64,000 nt of DNA, from positions 124,001-188,000 of the forward strand of contig OX621165.1 in the NCBI GenBank assembly GCA_951640195.1, written 5' to 3'. Below are positions 31,438 to 42,305 of this stretch, in pieces; the first letter of the stretch is position 1; each line of letters starts with the position of its first letter. The notes beneath the pieces are model-generated. The model ran no database searches, was not told where the DNA came from, and was given only the letters and a program-made list of their open reading frames with translations. The translations under genes and the position numbers were made by a program. The stretch comes from Porpolomopsis calyptriformis. Its lineage: Eukaryota > Basidiomycota > Agaricomycetes > Agaricales > Hygrophoraceae.

Positions 31438-32315
31438 GATGTACAGATGAACAGGCTATCCAAACCTAATGGATAGTATTGACTGGGAGAACAACAATTA
31501 AGTCAACAGCTAACTTAGAAGAATATATATCACAGTAAGGTCTCTCCAATAAGGACTGAGACTTTGAGAATGTGATGAATAAGCAGGGGCTGAGGTAAGA
31601 TAAGATAGTCCACAATGGCTATCTTCAACTTACAGAATATGTCAAGGGGTGATTCCTAAGTTGGTTCTTCACATAAGAGGGCTTAGGTGAAATCACACAG
31701 GGTATAAGCTTAAGAGACTAGACTAGATTGGATGTATTGACTATAAACAAGTAGTATCAATAAGGGATAGCACTAGGTACTGAGCACTAGATAGTGAGTT
31801 CAAGGGAAAAGGGGGGGAGTAGACTAGGGGGGAGGGGAGTGGGGTAAGAGTGGGTTGAAAGTGGACTGAACTCCTCACTAGTCAAAAGGGGGCCCTTTAT
31901 ATATGTTTGAGAATAATGGGCAACTCACTATGAGTCAGACAATGGGGGGAACAATGGAGGAGATCAATATAAGTCATAGTGACTCAGAGAACAATGGAGT
32001 GATGGCAGAACAATGGAGAAATGTGATATAAGTCATTCTGACTCAGAGAACAATGGAGTGATAGCAGAACAATGGAGAAATGGGATATGAGTCATTCTGA
32101 CTCAGAGAACAATGGGGGAGAATGCTATTATCTATAATAAGATAGCATAGGTAAAGATAGTAGTGTATCTTATCTAAGATAAGATAATATGTGAGGGACA
32201 GTGATATCTTATCTAAGATAAGATAAGGTAAAGGATATATGAACTATTAGATTCTACTTGCTGAATGTATGATCTTTGGTTAAGTTTGATACCAAATCAG
32301 TTTGGGATTATGACA
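31438..32315 (+). repeat. Right LTR-like copy of element L
   Basis: Together with 3105-3150 this is the second copy of the L LTR, split by B at GCTAG. It ends TTATGACA, then TSD AAGGT. It repeats the AACAATG, TGAGTCA and GATAAG arrays (31900-32235), with one extra GAACAATGG...TGACTCA unit compared with the left copy. Confidence 0.8.
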
Positions 32316-32320
32316 AAGGT

Positions 32321-33080
32321 TCAGGGAATCACTGACTGGCTAACCCCCAAATGCAAATGTGATGTTCAAGCCTTCCTCAGATTCTGCAATTTCTATCATT
32401 AATTTATCCACTACTTCACCAGAATTGCCCACCCCCTTAATGTGCTTACTAGAAACGCTCCTTTTAACTGGACTGTAGAGTGTCAGGATACTTTCAACAC
32501 CCTGAAGATGATCTTTACCACTTCTCCCATTCTATCTATTGCTAATGATGATGACCTACTCTGTGTGGAAACTAATGCCTCCGATTACACTTTAGGTACT
32601 GTGCTATTGCAAAAACAAAACCACATCTGGAAACCCATAGCCTATATCTCTAAATCATTCACATCCACAGAATGAAATTACCAAATTTATGACTGCAAAC
32701 TACTCACAATTATGACTGTACTCCAGGAGTTCTGAAAGTGGCTGCTGTCCGCCAAGCAGGTTTTTGAAGTCTGGACTGATCATGCCAACCTCTAGTACTT
32801 CAAGTCACCACAGAAGTTGAACAGATGGCAAGCTTGTTGGCTTACAGAGCTTCAAGATTATTATTTCACTCTCCACCATGTCGCCAGCAAGGCCAACTCC
32901 AAGGCTGATATCCTGTTGAGATAACCAGGTTTTGAGAGGGGGGTGAATGACAATAACAATGTTATTTTACTTCCTGATAATCTTTTTCCTGCCCCAGATC
33001 ACCCTATTATAGATCTCCACCAAGTTCAACATGAAGTTGAACCCATTAATTTCCACTCTCGAATTTGGGATTCCTACTAG
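32321..33080 (+). pseudogene. pol: Gypsy A: RT connection and RNase H (resumed)
   Basis: The A frame continues exactly where 1980 left off: QGITDWLTP, FLRFCNFYH, RNAPFNWTVECQDTFNTLKM, LLCVETNASDYTLGTVL (RNase H first Asp, about 32565), FEVWTDHANL (about 32768, preceded by stops) and LHHVASKANSKADILL (about 32875). It parallels C 24060-23340. Homology fades near 33060, after a segment matching the start of the C integrase linker (PIIDLHQVQ). No LTR of A is visible, so A is truncated. Confidence 0.85.
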
Positions 33081-35341
33081 TGTAGGAGATCCATCCTCCC
33101 TATGAACAGAAAACCTTTCCACCACCCACAAGAGCTCAACCTCACCAAATCCATATACACATATGCCAAAACCCAACCCCTAGAGCTATATCAAGCTAAT
33201 GGACAGAAGTGATAATACACTTCTTCCTACTATAAAAAGCCCACATTGTGTTAACTTCAGTAGCAGGGTAATAATACTTGGTCTCAACTAGGCATTATCT
33301 ATTCTCCAGTTTACTTCTCTTAAGTTATATTCAGCAATAATATCCCTTGCCTCCTTCCCTTACCAAACAACATAGTTGCTCTTTTGAACTATAACAAGGA
33401 AGTCTTTTAGCTTTTTACTATCTTCCCATACTTATCCTCTCATTCAGTGATTACTCTAGATTAGTTTGTTTTGCTTTTTGTCTTGTCTTACTATGCTGAT
33501 CTTCATTGTTCATGTGTGCCATAGTTTCTCCTTTTCATTGGGGAATCAATGCAGCTACCTAAGGCTCAAGGGTCACAGATTATGGCACAGAGAAATGATT
33601 CCTTTCTAGCTGATCTAGAAACAAATGTCAAAATATTCTTGATTACTTGTGCGAGAGTTAATTGGCAAGTATGGTTTAGACTAACTTTTTATTTCTATTA
33701 ACTATGTTCTCTACAGCAATGGATGCAAGCATAACATGCTCCTGCACCTAGTATAGCTATTCCCCTGGTTCCCTCTAAAACACTGTGTGCTCTATCAAAC
33801 AGTCTACAAATCTAGCCTTAATTGTGCATATTACATTGCTAAGATTGCTATAGAAGCTCCCACTTTGGTTGGAGTGATTATAATGGGGGGAGCATTCTGT
33901 GTCAAGTAGAGCATTTAGGTTTCTTCTTCTTCTTTCCCACTTACTCACTTACTTCATTTAGTTAGCTACTTCCTTATTCACCTAGTTACTTTACTTACTT
34001 CTTTACTTACTTCCTTAGTTTCTTGTTGTAAGTTACTTTCTCACTTTGTTATTATAAGTTACTTACTCACTTACTAGCTTCACTTACTTACTTTTTCACC
34101 TAGTTACTGCTTTACTAACTCACTTACTTTCTTGTTTTTACTTACTTTTTTGCTTCTTCACACACTCCATTCACCTACTTACTTTACTTGCTTACTTGCT
34201 TATTCCTTACTTGCTTATTATATATTACTTACTTACTTACTTACTTACTTACTCATTCTTTGTTGTACCAGTTATAGACTAGTTACCTGGAGTGTATATG
34301 TACTCTATTTCAGTATATATTTATCTCTTCTTTATCTTCACACCTTGTCTGCACTTATTAATTCAGTGTAGTTAACCTAGTCTAGTTATCTACTTAGTAT
34401 TAGGTATATCACACATTTATTACAAGCTTAACAATATATATTATCTGCATATACTTCATATTCATTATATGCTAAGTCTAGTATATATCTTATATACATA
34501 TATTATATACTACCAATTCACTTGCATCCTTCTAGTTATATGTCCTAGCTATACCAAGTAGCACATATTCTTTCCTACACTAATATCATCATCATCATCT
34601 TATATATCCTAAGTATTATATACACCATATACTGTGTCTATCTATTCCATATATATTGTGTTATACACCATATATAGTGTGTATGCTATGTATGTTGTAT
34701 ACTATATATCTTGCATATATTTTATTATATAGTCTATATATTATACACACTACACCAACTTCTTTTTGCTACTCTAAGTTATATACTGTACAAATCTCTT
34801 TCATGTTTATAGCTCTCATCACCAAAACCTAATATGTGCATATCTATATTAATCTGTAAGTCTAGGATTTTGGAGATCTTGAATTCTAGTTCACTCTCTA
34901 TGATTACCAGAGGAGGCAGAGGTTGTATTTAGTTTGGAATTGTGTTAGGACATTATACTAATTAGCTATTGATTTCGTGCTCTCTTTTAGTGAAAATTGT
35001 TTCCATAGTTTGTGTGTAGACTAGGGTCAAGGTTCAAGCTGTGTGCTATACTACAGTCACGTCATTGATCACGTGACATGTGACATGTGACATAGCACTG
35101 AAAATATTTCTCCATAGCTAACCTGTCTGTCCCATATCACTTAACTTACATGATACAGTCTGTGATAAGTAAATGACTACCTACTAAAGAAGGTCTAATC
35201 TATCAAGCATGGGTTGCAAAGTATGCTCAACATGAAGCAAGTCAAACTTTTAACCATTTTGTTTTATACTGATTATCCAAAGTCTGTTCCTATCACTTAG
35301 TTGAATACTGAAAAGACTATTCAGCACTCAACATATACTAT
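33081..35341. other. AT-rich stretch without recognisable genes
   Basis: No convincing coding sequence. From 33920 to 34260 there is low-complexity ACTT/CTTA repeat, and from 34380 to 34760 TATA-rich dinucleotide-like sequence. A short coding-like segment (ADLETNVKIFLITCARVNWQ, about 33615-33665) ends at GTATGG and could be a relic exon. CACGTGACATGTGACATGTG near 35070 is a small tandem motif. Confidence 0.6.
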
Positions 35342-35790
35342 ATCTTAGCTTGTACTTATCAGATTGATTTCAAATTTGGTACACATACCCACCCTCATAT
35401 CCCACTTTGATATTGCACATCGGATTAGTCTGATGTATGCCCCTGACTTTCATTTTGAGTATACATATCTATATCTCCCCCTCCCCTTTGACACATTTAT
35501 ATCTTAGCTTGTACTGATTAGATTCATTCCAAATTTGGTACATATACCCACCCTGATATTTCACTTCAGTTGCGCACATCGGACTGGTCCGATGTGCACT
35601 ACTAACTTGTATTTTGAGTATACATATCTATATATCCCCCTCTCCTTTCCACCTTTACATCTTAGCTTGTACTAATTAGATTCATTCCAAATTCAGTACA
35701 CAAACCCACCCTGATATCCCACTTTGATAGCCCACATCAGACCAGTCTGATGTACACTACTTATCCTCATTTTCACCTGTTGTTTGCTTC
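35342..35790 (+). repeat. Three tandem ~158-bp units, each with a palindrome
   Basis: Units start ATCTTAGCTTGTACT at 35342, 35501 and 35659 (spacing 159 and 158). Each holds a stem with a 4-base loop: arms at 35418-35424/35429-35435, 35577-35583/35588-35594 and 35735-35741/35746-35752. The arms are CATCGGA/TCTGATG, CATCGGA/TCCGATG and CATCAGA/TCTGATG. The arm change is compensated in unit 3 and is a G-T pair in unit 1. Confidence 0.88.
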
Positions 35791-37823
35791 CATTACTTGG
35801 TTTGGGGTCAATATACATACCCATTTTCATTTCTTAATTATTACTCTATTTTGAACCCCTTTTAAAAATGCTACTAAAACCCTAGGGTAACCCCAACCTT
35901 GGGGGGGATATCACCTATAATGAGACACCCTCTTTGCTGACAAATAGTGTAATAGTGCAAAGTTAATCACATGTTGTATTAGTAAGCAATTCAGTTGATT
36001 CTGAGCAGGCAGCCCAACCCCCCCCTCCTCCTTATCCAGGTTCATTCTTGAAAGTGGCTGCTTAAAGTATTATGAAACCCAGCAGCATTAGGGATAATGT
36101 GTATGGGTATAACATGTATGAAAATTGGAATTTATCAACTATCCAATAATGTGATGTGAGCCCCAGAATGCAGAAAATATAAGAAATCCAGGTTTGAGAT
36201 TGTGAGCAGGATATCTTGGGATGTAACACATCTGGAGATGTGATAATTGGCATGGAGAGTGCTAGATATATGGTAAATATATCTAGATAGTTATTTCCAA
36301 GAGCGACAGGGTATTCAAGTGGAAAAGGCCAGGCAACCCATGGGCCACCTGACACACCTTCAACCTAGACTAAAAAGATTGTAAAATCAAGAACTTAGGA
36401 ATGGGTAATACCACCTTTCTGAAAATATTAGGGTATATTAGTCAGATGCAGGGGTATGTTCTATAAATTTATGGATATTTTTTATTATACAGGATTTTGG
36501 GGTTGCCCAGGTAATACTTCAGATCTTCCGATGTAATATTCAATAAGCTAGATTAGCCTTGGGAACAATAGAAGAATAAAGGAGTGGATTCTGCACAAAC
36601 AACCTGGCCTTAGGCTTGACTCTCTCAGAACTGCATGAGGGGGTTTTGAGCTTTTGCTTGAGGAGTAGCATGTCGACACTTTCCCATGGGAATGATATAA
36701 CAGAGGGGCTTTCTGGCTATCGAATGAGATAATAGTTAATTTTGACCCACCCACCAATTTGACATTTTGATTGTGCTGGTACTACTATTGGAGGTTTGCA
36801 GGGTCTTTTAGAGTGGATGTCTCTCCAGGAGAGTTAGAGAATAAAGATTCAACAGGTGTAGTATCTGAGAATTGAGCTTGGACAGGTATTTGATTCTAAT
36901 AGTTGACTAGAGAGGGCACAAAGCCTATAGGGCTTGCGAGTGCTGAGTTCCCACCTACAAACAGTTAGGTTGAAGTTCTGAAAATAAAAAAACATATACT
37001 ATAACAGCTACCTATTTCATAACTTATCCTTGCCTCCTCATTAGTAATTGGCTGGGAAGAATATTAGAGATGCATCTGTCAAGAAGATGTTGAAAGCATT
37101 GAATCCTGTTAGGGACATTTGGGCAGGTGGAGATTTATACGACAAGGAAATCTGTCTGGAGTTTTTGATTACTCTGATGTTATTAGCAGTTAGCATATCC
37201 ATGGTATACTATGATGTGAAATCCTGGAACTCATTGACAAGGGTGGGATCCTGGGGAGGTATTTCAGTGAGTGTTTAATATAATTTACCAGTTGATAAAG
37301 GAAATGTCAGGGGCAACAAGATAGCTAGTGCCAATATCAACCTACACACACATCTGACTGTACCATATGTTAAACCCTAAAAAAAAAAAAACATCTTAAG
37401 ATGGGATGTACAAGGATTCTATTGGTAGTTTGGGGCCATTGACAGCAATATAGGTTGGGTTCTGGTACTGGCCTAAGAATCAGCTTGTAATATTGAAAAC
37501 CCTTTTATAGGGTGTCACCTCAAGGTTTGAAGTGTGTTATTAAATAAGGCTCTAAGGCCTGCTGTGGCAATGCCCACTACCATTACTGTCATCAACACTA
37601 TGTCAGTATCCCTTGCTTATTAATAGGTCCCCTAAGTCTCCTCCCAGAGAGGTTAATACCATCTCCTTCTAATAAGAACTTATTGGACAAGGGGGGTTGA
37701 TAGGAAGGGGGAATAATAAGCCTTGAATGTAAGCAAAAGAACTATTAAGAGGGAAAACAACTCACTAATAACAAGGTTGTTAGTATTCAACAGGGGTATT
37801 AGCAATCTAGGCAGGACTTGGGA
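35791..37823. other. Gene-poor stretch
   Basis: No recognisable protein. Open frames at 36062-36355 (minus) and 37048-37278 (plus, no ATG start) have no visible motif. A 13-base A run lies near 37380. It ends at the TSD of D3 (CCAAA, 37824-37828). Confidence 0.55.
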
Positions 37824-37828
37824 CCAAA

Positions 37829-39537
37829 TGTCATGAAATTGGCATTCACTCTCTTAAAATTCCTCTCTTTTCTTTGTTCTTTTCCTTTCTTTTCTATGCC
37901 TTTTCTCTTTGGAGGGGGGGCTGTCTTTGTTGGCAAGCGGAAACTACTTGTACAAAAGGAGGAGTCCATGTCCGACTAACTATTTATACTAGTCCGTCTT
38001 GGCAATCTCCTGCACCATACTATCTCTCAAAAACTCTACGAAACTAGAAACTACTTGACCATCTAAAGCGGCCAATTTATTACCCCAGTAGATTGCCCCA
38101 TTAGTGTCACCACTGGAGGCCTGCAACTCGGCAGCCTTCCCCTCGACGAAACTCATTGCTATCTTCCTCGCTTCCTCACCCAACCAATCGTTGGTGGGAC
38201 TCCATAACAAACTAGGAGGAACTTCTTCCTCCTTGATCTTAACGTTGATGTTAGTCAACGATGACGACAAATCTTCCACTAAGAATAAAGAGTCAACAAT
38301 CATGAAGAGAGCAAGAGAATTGAGAGCTTACCACTAGATAAAGAACTCATTGGACCAGGGGTCCAAGGACGGAAGGGGGGACTGGCAGCCCAGTCAACTG
38401 CCTCCTTCTTAACAGAAGGGAGGGAATCAGCCCACTTGTCAGACCCCCAATTAACCTGCTCCTCTAAAGGGAGCTGGGAAGTAGGGGGAGGGGCGTCATC
38501 ATCCCAAGCTAAGAAAGGGAAAGCCTATTATCAACAAACACAGACTAATAAAGACAAAACAAAATACTCACCAAGTGGATCCTCCATCAACCCACAAGCA
38601 TGCTGGATTGGCCAGCGAACGAACGGACATTTCTTGACTTTGTGCTTGCCACTGCAAGCGAAGCAGGAGAAGGAAGACCAATAGAGGTCGGCGTCGGAAG
38701 GGATGCGCTGGAGGTAGTAGTGAAATGAATCGCAATCAAGAAAGACAGGAGTAGTGCAGTGCACCACTCCAGACTGCTTGAAGAATCGGACGTAGTGGCC
38801 TTGGTGGGAAGGAGTCATGATGATTGACAAGGATTGAACTGAAGCGTAGGGATACAACCCCACACCTTTTATATGCTCAGAAACAAAGGGAAGACCAAAA
38901 GGAGGTTCCTCAGTCAAAGAAGAGAAACCCGATATACTGGGCAAGAGATAGAAACAACGGCGATCTCATGACCAGAAGAACAATAGAAACTAGTCATGAG
39001 ATGACACAGCCTCATTCTGCGGAAAGGCTATGCCCAATAGAATTGAGTCATCAGAAGCACACAGCCTTTTGCAGAATGACTAGGAACAATGACAAACCTT
39101 AAACTGAAGGCTGTGAACAATAGAAAATGGGGTGACTGCGGAGGCTGACTCATAATGACTCCTATTTTAGAAATACTATATAAACCCTGAGGGCAAAGCG
39201 GATCATCACTTCGTCCTCCTGTGAGATTACTTGTAGTAGCACGAACGCAATCAGAATCATCAGACTTCTTTTCCATCAGAACAAGAAAAGAGAAACATAA
39301 ACCCATAACTACCGAGCCAATCATTCATGCCCATATTCCCTAAACTCTCAGCAGAGGCACGCAACGGATTTAACTCACAGAACAACTTCTTTGTAGAAGT
39401 AAAACTTAACTCAGAAGGAATCATCACCCTTTACGAGGACGTCCCCGTCAGAACTTTCTTCTACATTCTACTAGACTTATCAAGCTCCAAGGCCTGCCTT
39501 GTGATTGACGAAAAGACTTGCAACTACAGTTGTGACA
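37829..39537 (-). mobile_element. Element D copy 3 (1,709 bp)
   Basis: TGTCATGAAATTGG...GTTGTGACA with TSD CCAAA (37824-37828 and 39538-39542). It probably sits in an intron of the relic gene to its right. Same gene layout as D1, with moderate divergence from D1/D2 and closer to D5. Confidence 0.95.
37989..38818 (-). CDS. D3 spliced gene, 237-aa Cys/His protein
   Basis: Minus-strand exons 38818-38572, 38508-38332 and 38278-37989 (247, 177 and 290 nt, identical to D2). Introns are 63 and 53 bp with GTGAG/GTAAG donors and TTAG acceptors. The frame is fully open. Differences from D2 include R21C, A23T, C46Y and a Gly to Ser inside the Cys/His motif (CFACSGKHKVKKC). The metal-binding residues Cys52, Cys55, His59 and Cys64 are kept while Cys46 is lost, so Cys46 is probably not essential. 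AATAAA and TATAAAA are conserved. Function unknown. Confidence 0.7.
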
Positions 39538-39551
39538 CCAAATTCAATTAG
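39327..39551 (+). CDS. D3 terminus-crossing frame
   Basis: ATG 39327, MPIFPKLSAEARNGF, open to the D3 end (39537) and four codons further to TAG 39549-39551. Changes against D1 are few (for example Leu to Ser twice, Asn to Asp, Phe to Tyr). TATATAAA lies near 39178. Confidence 0.48.
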   Translation: MPIFPKLSAEARNGFNSQNNFFVEVKLNSEGIITLYEDVPVRTFFYILLDLSSSKACLVIDEKTCNYSCDTKFN

Positions 39552-39569
39552 TAAAAACATTATTTATTA

Positions 39570-40710
39570 TAATAAGGCAACTCACCAATGACATGGTTTG
39601 AGTTGAGAGATATGGGTGTGAATAGCATTGAACTTGGGTTTTTGTATGTTTATTACCTCCTCTGCCACCTCATCCTTGGCTTCTTTTGCCCACTTTTTAA
39701 ATCCATCATGTACATTATTGCCAAGTTGCATGAAGTCACCAATAAGTGCTGAAAACTATTATGATAGGTCATCAAAACATGCTGTCACATTATTAAAACA
39801 TACTATTACATTATTGAAACATGCTATCATATTATTGAAATGGGCTATCACAGGTATATTGTTAACACATCAACCACCCTCTTGTTTCTTTTATCTCACT
39901 TCTTGTTTCAGGGGCAGCAAGTAAACTAGCCTGGCACACTGACTCACTATAAGATATCCTTCCCAGCAACTGAATCTTCCCTGCCTACTAAGACCAGAAC
40001 ACCCTATGGCCATTCTGCCACCCATGAGTATGATCTTAGAATCCTCCCAATCTCTACTCATTCCTTCAAGCAGGCTCAGATTACCATAACCCTTTCCTAG
40101 GAACTCAAAGCTCACAGTTAAGTGTACTGCCTCACATTGAGACCACCTCTAAGGCTCCAGGGTAATATTATACATTTCAACTCCCTGATGCATCATTCCA
40201 AACCTATGTACAAGATGCTCCGCCCTTTCTGGAACTGCCACAGCCCTTCCTGCAAGGCCACCTGCCACCCATTGCCATCCTGGCCTTCAGGCATCCATGG
40301 AACTACCAGTATCATCCATATCAACTGACCCACATAAACCTTAGCATCCAGGACCCAATTTCCTTTCAGTGGCCAATCTTACCTTAGCATCAAACTGCCT
40401 CCAGAGATGAATCAATTCAATCACTATCCTAACCCGCCTGTAGCAATTCTGCTTTTTCCAATGAACCAGCCATTCATCAAACTAGTCCTGCCCCTTCAAC
40501 GGCATCTGGAGCATTGACCCACAGCCTCTCCAGAAGTATTCATTTCCCCCTGAAATCATGCCTGCCCCCTCTTCCTATGTTCCTTAAAGTCCCAACAATG
40601 ACTCACTTCCTGCTCTACATGCCAAGCTGGGTTACTGTCATTAACTCAATGACTTTCACTACATTATTGTTACTGGCCTGTGAAAATTTGTTCCCCTAAG
40701 AAAAAAATAT
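39570..40710 (-). pseudogene. Relic of a spliced minus-strand gene, unknown
   Basis: On the minus strand a coding-like stretch reads FSALIGDFMQLGNNVHDGF and KWAKEAKDEVAEEV (39740-39660) and ends SQLKPCHW at a GTGAGT donor near 39592. Upstream it begins with heptad repeats (39770-39853), and further upstream (40110-39960) are SFEFLGKGYGNLSLLEGMSR and GGRMAIGCSGLSRQGRF. Stops and frameshifts occur. D3 interrupts the putative intron. Family not recognised. Confidence 0.4.
39770..39853 (-). repeat. Four 21-bp repeats encoding heptads
   Basis: Four 21-bp units, minus-strand translation (I/T)(A/V)CFNN(V/M)-like, seven residues each, consistent with a short amphipathic or coiled-coil segment of the relic gene. 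Confidence 0.7.
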
Positions 40711-40940
40711 ATGATATCATATGCAGTTGGCTATGAACAAATATGAAGGTGCACCCTATCTGCAGAAATGTGAGTAAGATGATGCCAATATTTTTATCAC
40801 ACTAACTGCAATATAGCCTACACTGATGAATATGGCGGAATACATGAATTGATACTAAATGTGTTGTTGTGCCCAGTGTTTTTTAGGTCCTTTGTGCATA
40901 GCTTCAATACTTACATGCTTTCTTTTGACGTCACTCTAGG

Positions 40941-41580
40941 TTACTGCTCACATTTACAATTTCTGTAATATCAGAGAGAGGGTGGCTCATGATATCATCT
41001 TTGACTCTTTGTGTGGATTCTTACTATCCAACATGGATGAGGCAATGTTGAGGGAACAAGTGAAGGCTGAGACAATGATCTAAAGATTTATGAATGCAAA
41101 AGATAGAAAGGTAAGTACTATTCATCTCATAAATGTGGCTACTTAATGCAAATGACATCCAGGGTCAAGACCTCATGTTTCAAGTAGCTTGTATACAGGT
41201 TTTCATATGTAAACTCTTTTGGGAGTCGGAATATCACTTTGCAGATGATGAACAGTGGGATAGGACCATCCCAGAGTTGGCGTTCACTGCAGATTGTACT
41301 TTTGTGAGTTGCTTTCCTTTTTGTTACTCCTCTAATCATCACATCGCAGATAGTTTCAGACAATCTTGAACCAGTATCAAACTGGCATCCAAAACTTTAA
41401 GATAACATTGAACAATGATGCAGCTGTAGAGTTTCTTACACAAAACTACTATGTATCATGGCTCTCTCTACTTCAACATACTAGCTTAGCTGCCACATCA
41501 AATTCTTTTTTCGCCTCCTACAGAAGACAACTTTTCAATGAGATTACTCATTATTTGAAAATCCAGAGGTACAATTATCA
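40941..41580 (+). pseudogene. Relic of a multi-exon plus-strand gene, unknown
   Basis: Exon-like segments: about 40941-41111 (AHDIIFDSLCGFLLSNMDEA, one stop, donor GTAAGT), 41163-41306 (acceptor CCAG; LFWESEYHFADDEQWDRTIP, donor GTGAGT) and about 41353-41567 (FQTILNQYQTGIQNFKITLN, FFASYRRQLFNEITHYLKIQ, donor GTACAA). The introns are short and the codons well preserved. Solo LTR J2 entered right after the next acceptor-like CAG at 41600. The protein is helical and mixed charge with no recognised domain. It may be a lineage-specific basidiomycete family. Confidence 0.5.
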
Positions 41581-42029
41581 TTATGGTTGTATCTGTGCAG
41601 TGATGTGATGTGGAGCTGTCTGAGCTCTGGAATATGCCCCAAGAGATGATGGGAGGCACAATAGAAAGGAGCTATCAAAGAAATCGTAAAAATCAAAGAA
41701 ATAGAAGAAATCAGAAATTTGGAGCACTCTCTAGAGTGCTAGGGGTGGTCAAAGAGGCTCAAACATGAAGGACTAGATGTGGGACGATGGAATCTATCTT
41801 TCTTCTCTATAATACAAACATATCTACAAGTAAATATATCTGTGAAAACAAAGATCCCTTTATATGCTATATAGTAAAGGGATGAGACTTCTGAATGAAG
41901 CCACCAGTGAAAGGGTTGATGGAAACAATGAAGATCTACACAATGGATGTCTGGCTGTCAGATACATCCTTTGATATGAGCTGCGATCATGAATCAAAGG
42001 ATCAAGGAATTCGAAGAAATTTGCAGAAA

Positions 42030-42305
42030 TCAGAAGAATTCGGAGATAAATCGCTGGACAGGAAGCCGAATCACATAGTTAGGAACATCGTAGCTGTCAC
42101 AACTGTAGTTGCAAGTCTTTTCGTTAATCACAAGGCAGGCCTTGGAGCTCAATAAGTCTAGTAGGATGTAGAAGAAAGTTCTGACAGGGACGTCTTCGTA
42201 TAGAGTGATGATCCCTTCTGAATTAAGTTTTACTTCTACAAAGAAGTTGTTCTGCGGGTTGAATCCGTTGCGTGCCTCTGCTGAGAGTTTAGGGAATATG
42301 GGCAT
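42030..42305 (-). CDS. D4 terminus-crossing frame
   Basis: ATG 42305, open to the D4 end at 42095 and into J2 to 42030. Intact even though the spliced gene of D4 has three stops. The sequence is close to D1/D2 (LQ to PQ, FED to YED). Confidence 0.48.
   Translation of the reverse strand: MPIFPKLSAEARNGFNPQNNFFVEVKLNSEGIITLYEDVPVRTFFYILLDLLSSKACLVINEKTCNYSCDSYDVPNYVIRLPVQRFISEFF

Larger units (their letters stand above)
1986..32315 (+). mobile_element. Nested insertion L: deletion-derivative LTR element, split by B
   Basis: Everything between 1986 and 32315 interrupts the reverse transcriptase of gypsy A. The 5-bp sequence AAGGT occurs at both edges (1981-1985 and 32316-32320), and the A reading frame resumes after the second copy. 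Once gypsy B and its TSD are removed, L is about 2.0 kb: one LTR-like copy (to 3104) followed directly by a second, 5'-truncated copy (3105-3150 plus 31438-32315). Both copies end in TTATGACA. No coding region remains between them. I infer an LTR element that lost its interior and part of its 3' LTR. The exact left base is uncertain because it begins TATCAG rather than TG. Confidence 0.75.

Noticed and set aside
34200..34260. CTTACTTACTTACTT run as a CRISPR-like or satellite array
   Set aside because: It is a simple tetranucleotide repeat without spacers or a long repeat unit.
37048..37278. 76-aa plus-strand open frame
   Set aside because: It starts with TTG rather than ATG, has no motif, and is surrounded by stops in an AT-rich non-coding stretch.
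37370..37395. CCCTAAAAA as a telomere-type repeat or poly-A tail of a retrogene
   Set aside because: A single CCCTAA followed by an A run, with no repeat array and no recognisable gene upstream.
41163..41580. Assignment of the relic gene to DUF6532
   Set aside because: The overall feel is similar to lineage-specific basidiomycete families, but I cannot point to a defining motif, so no family name is given.
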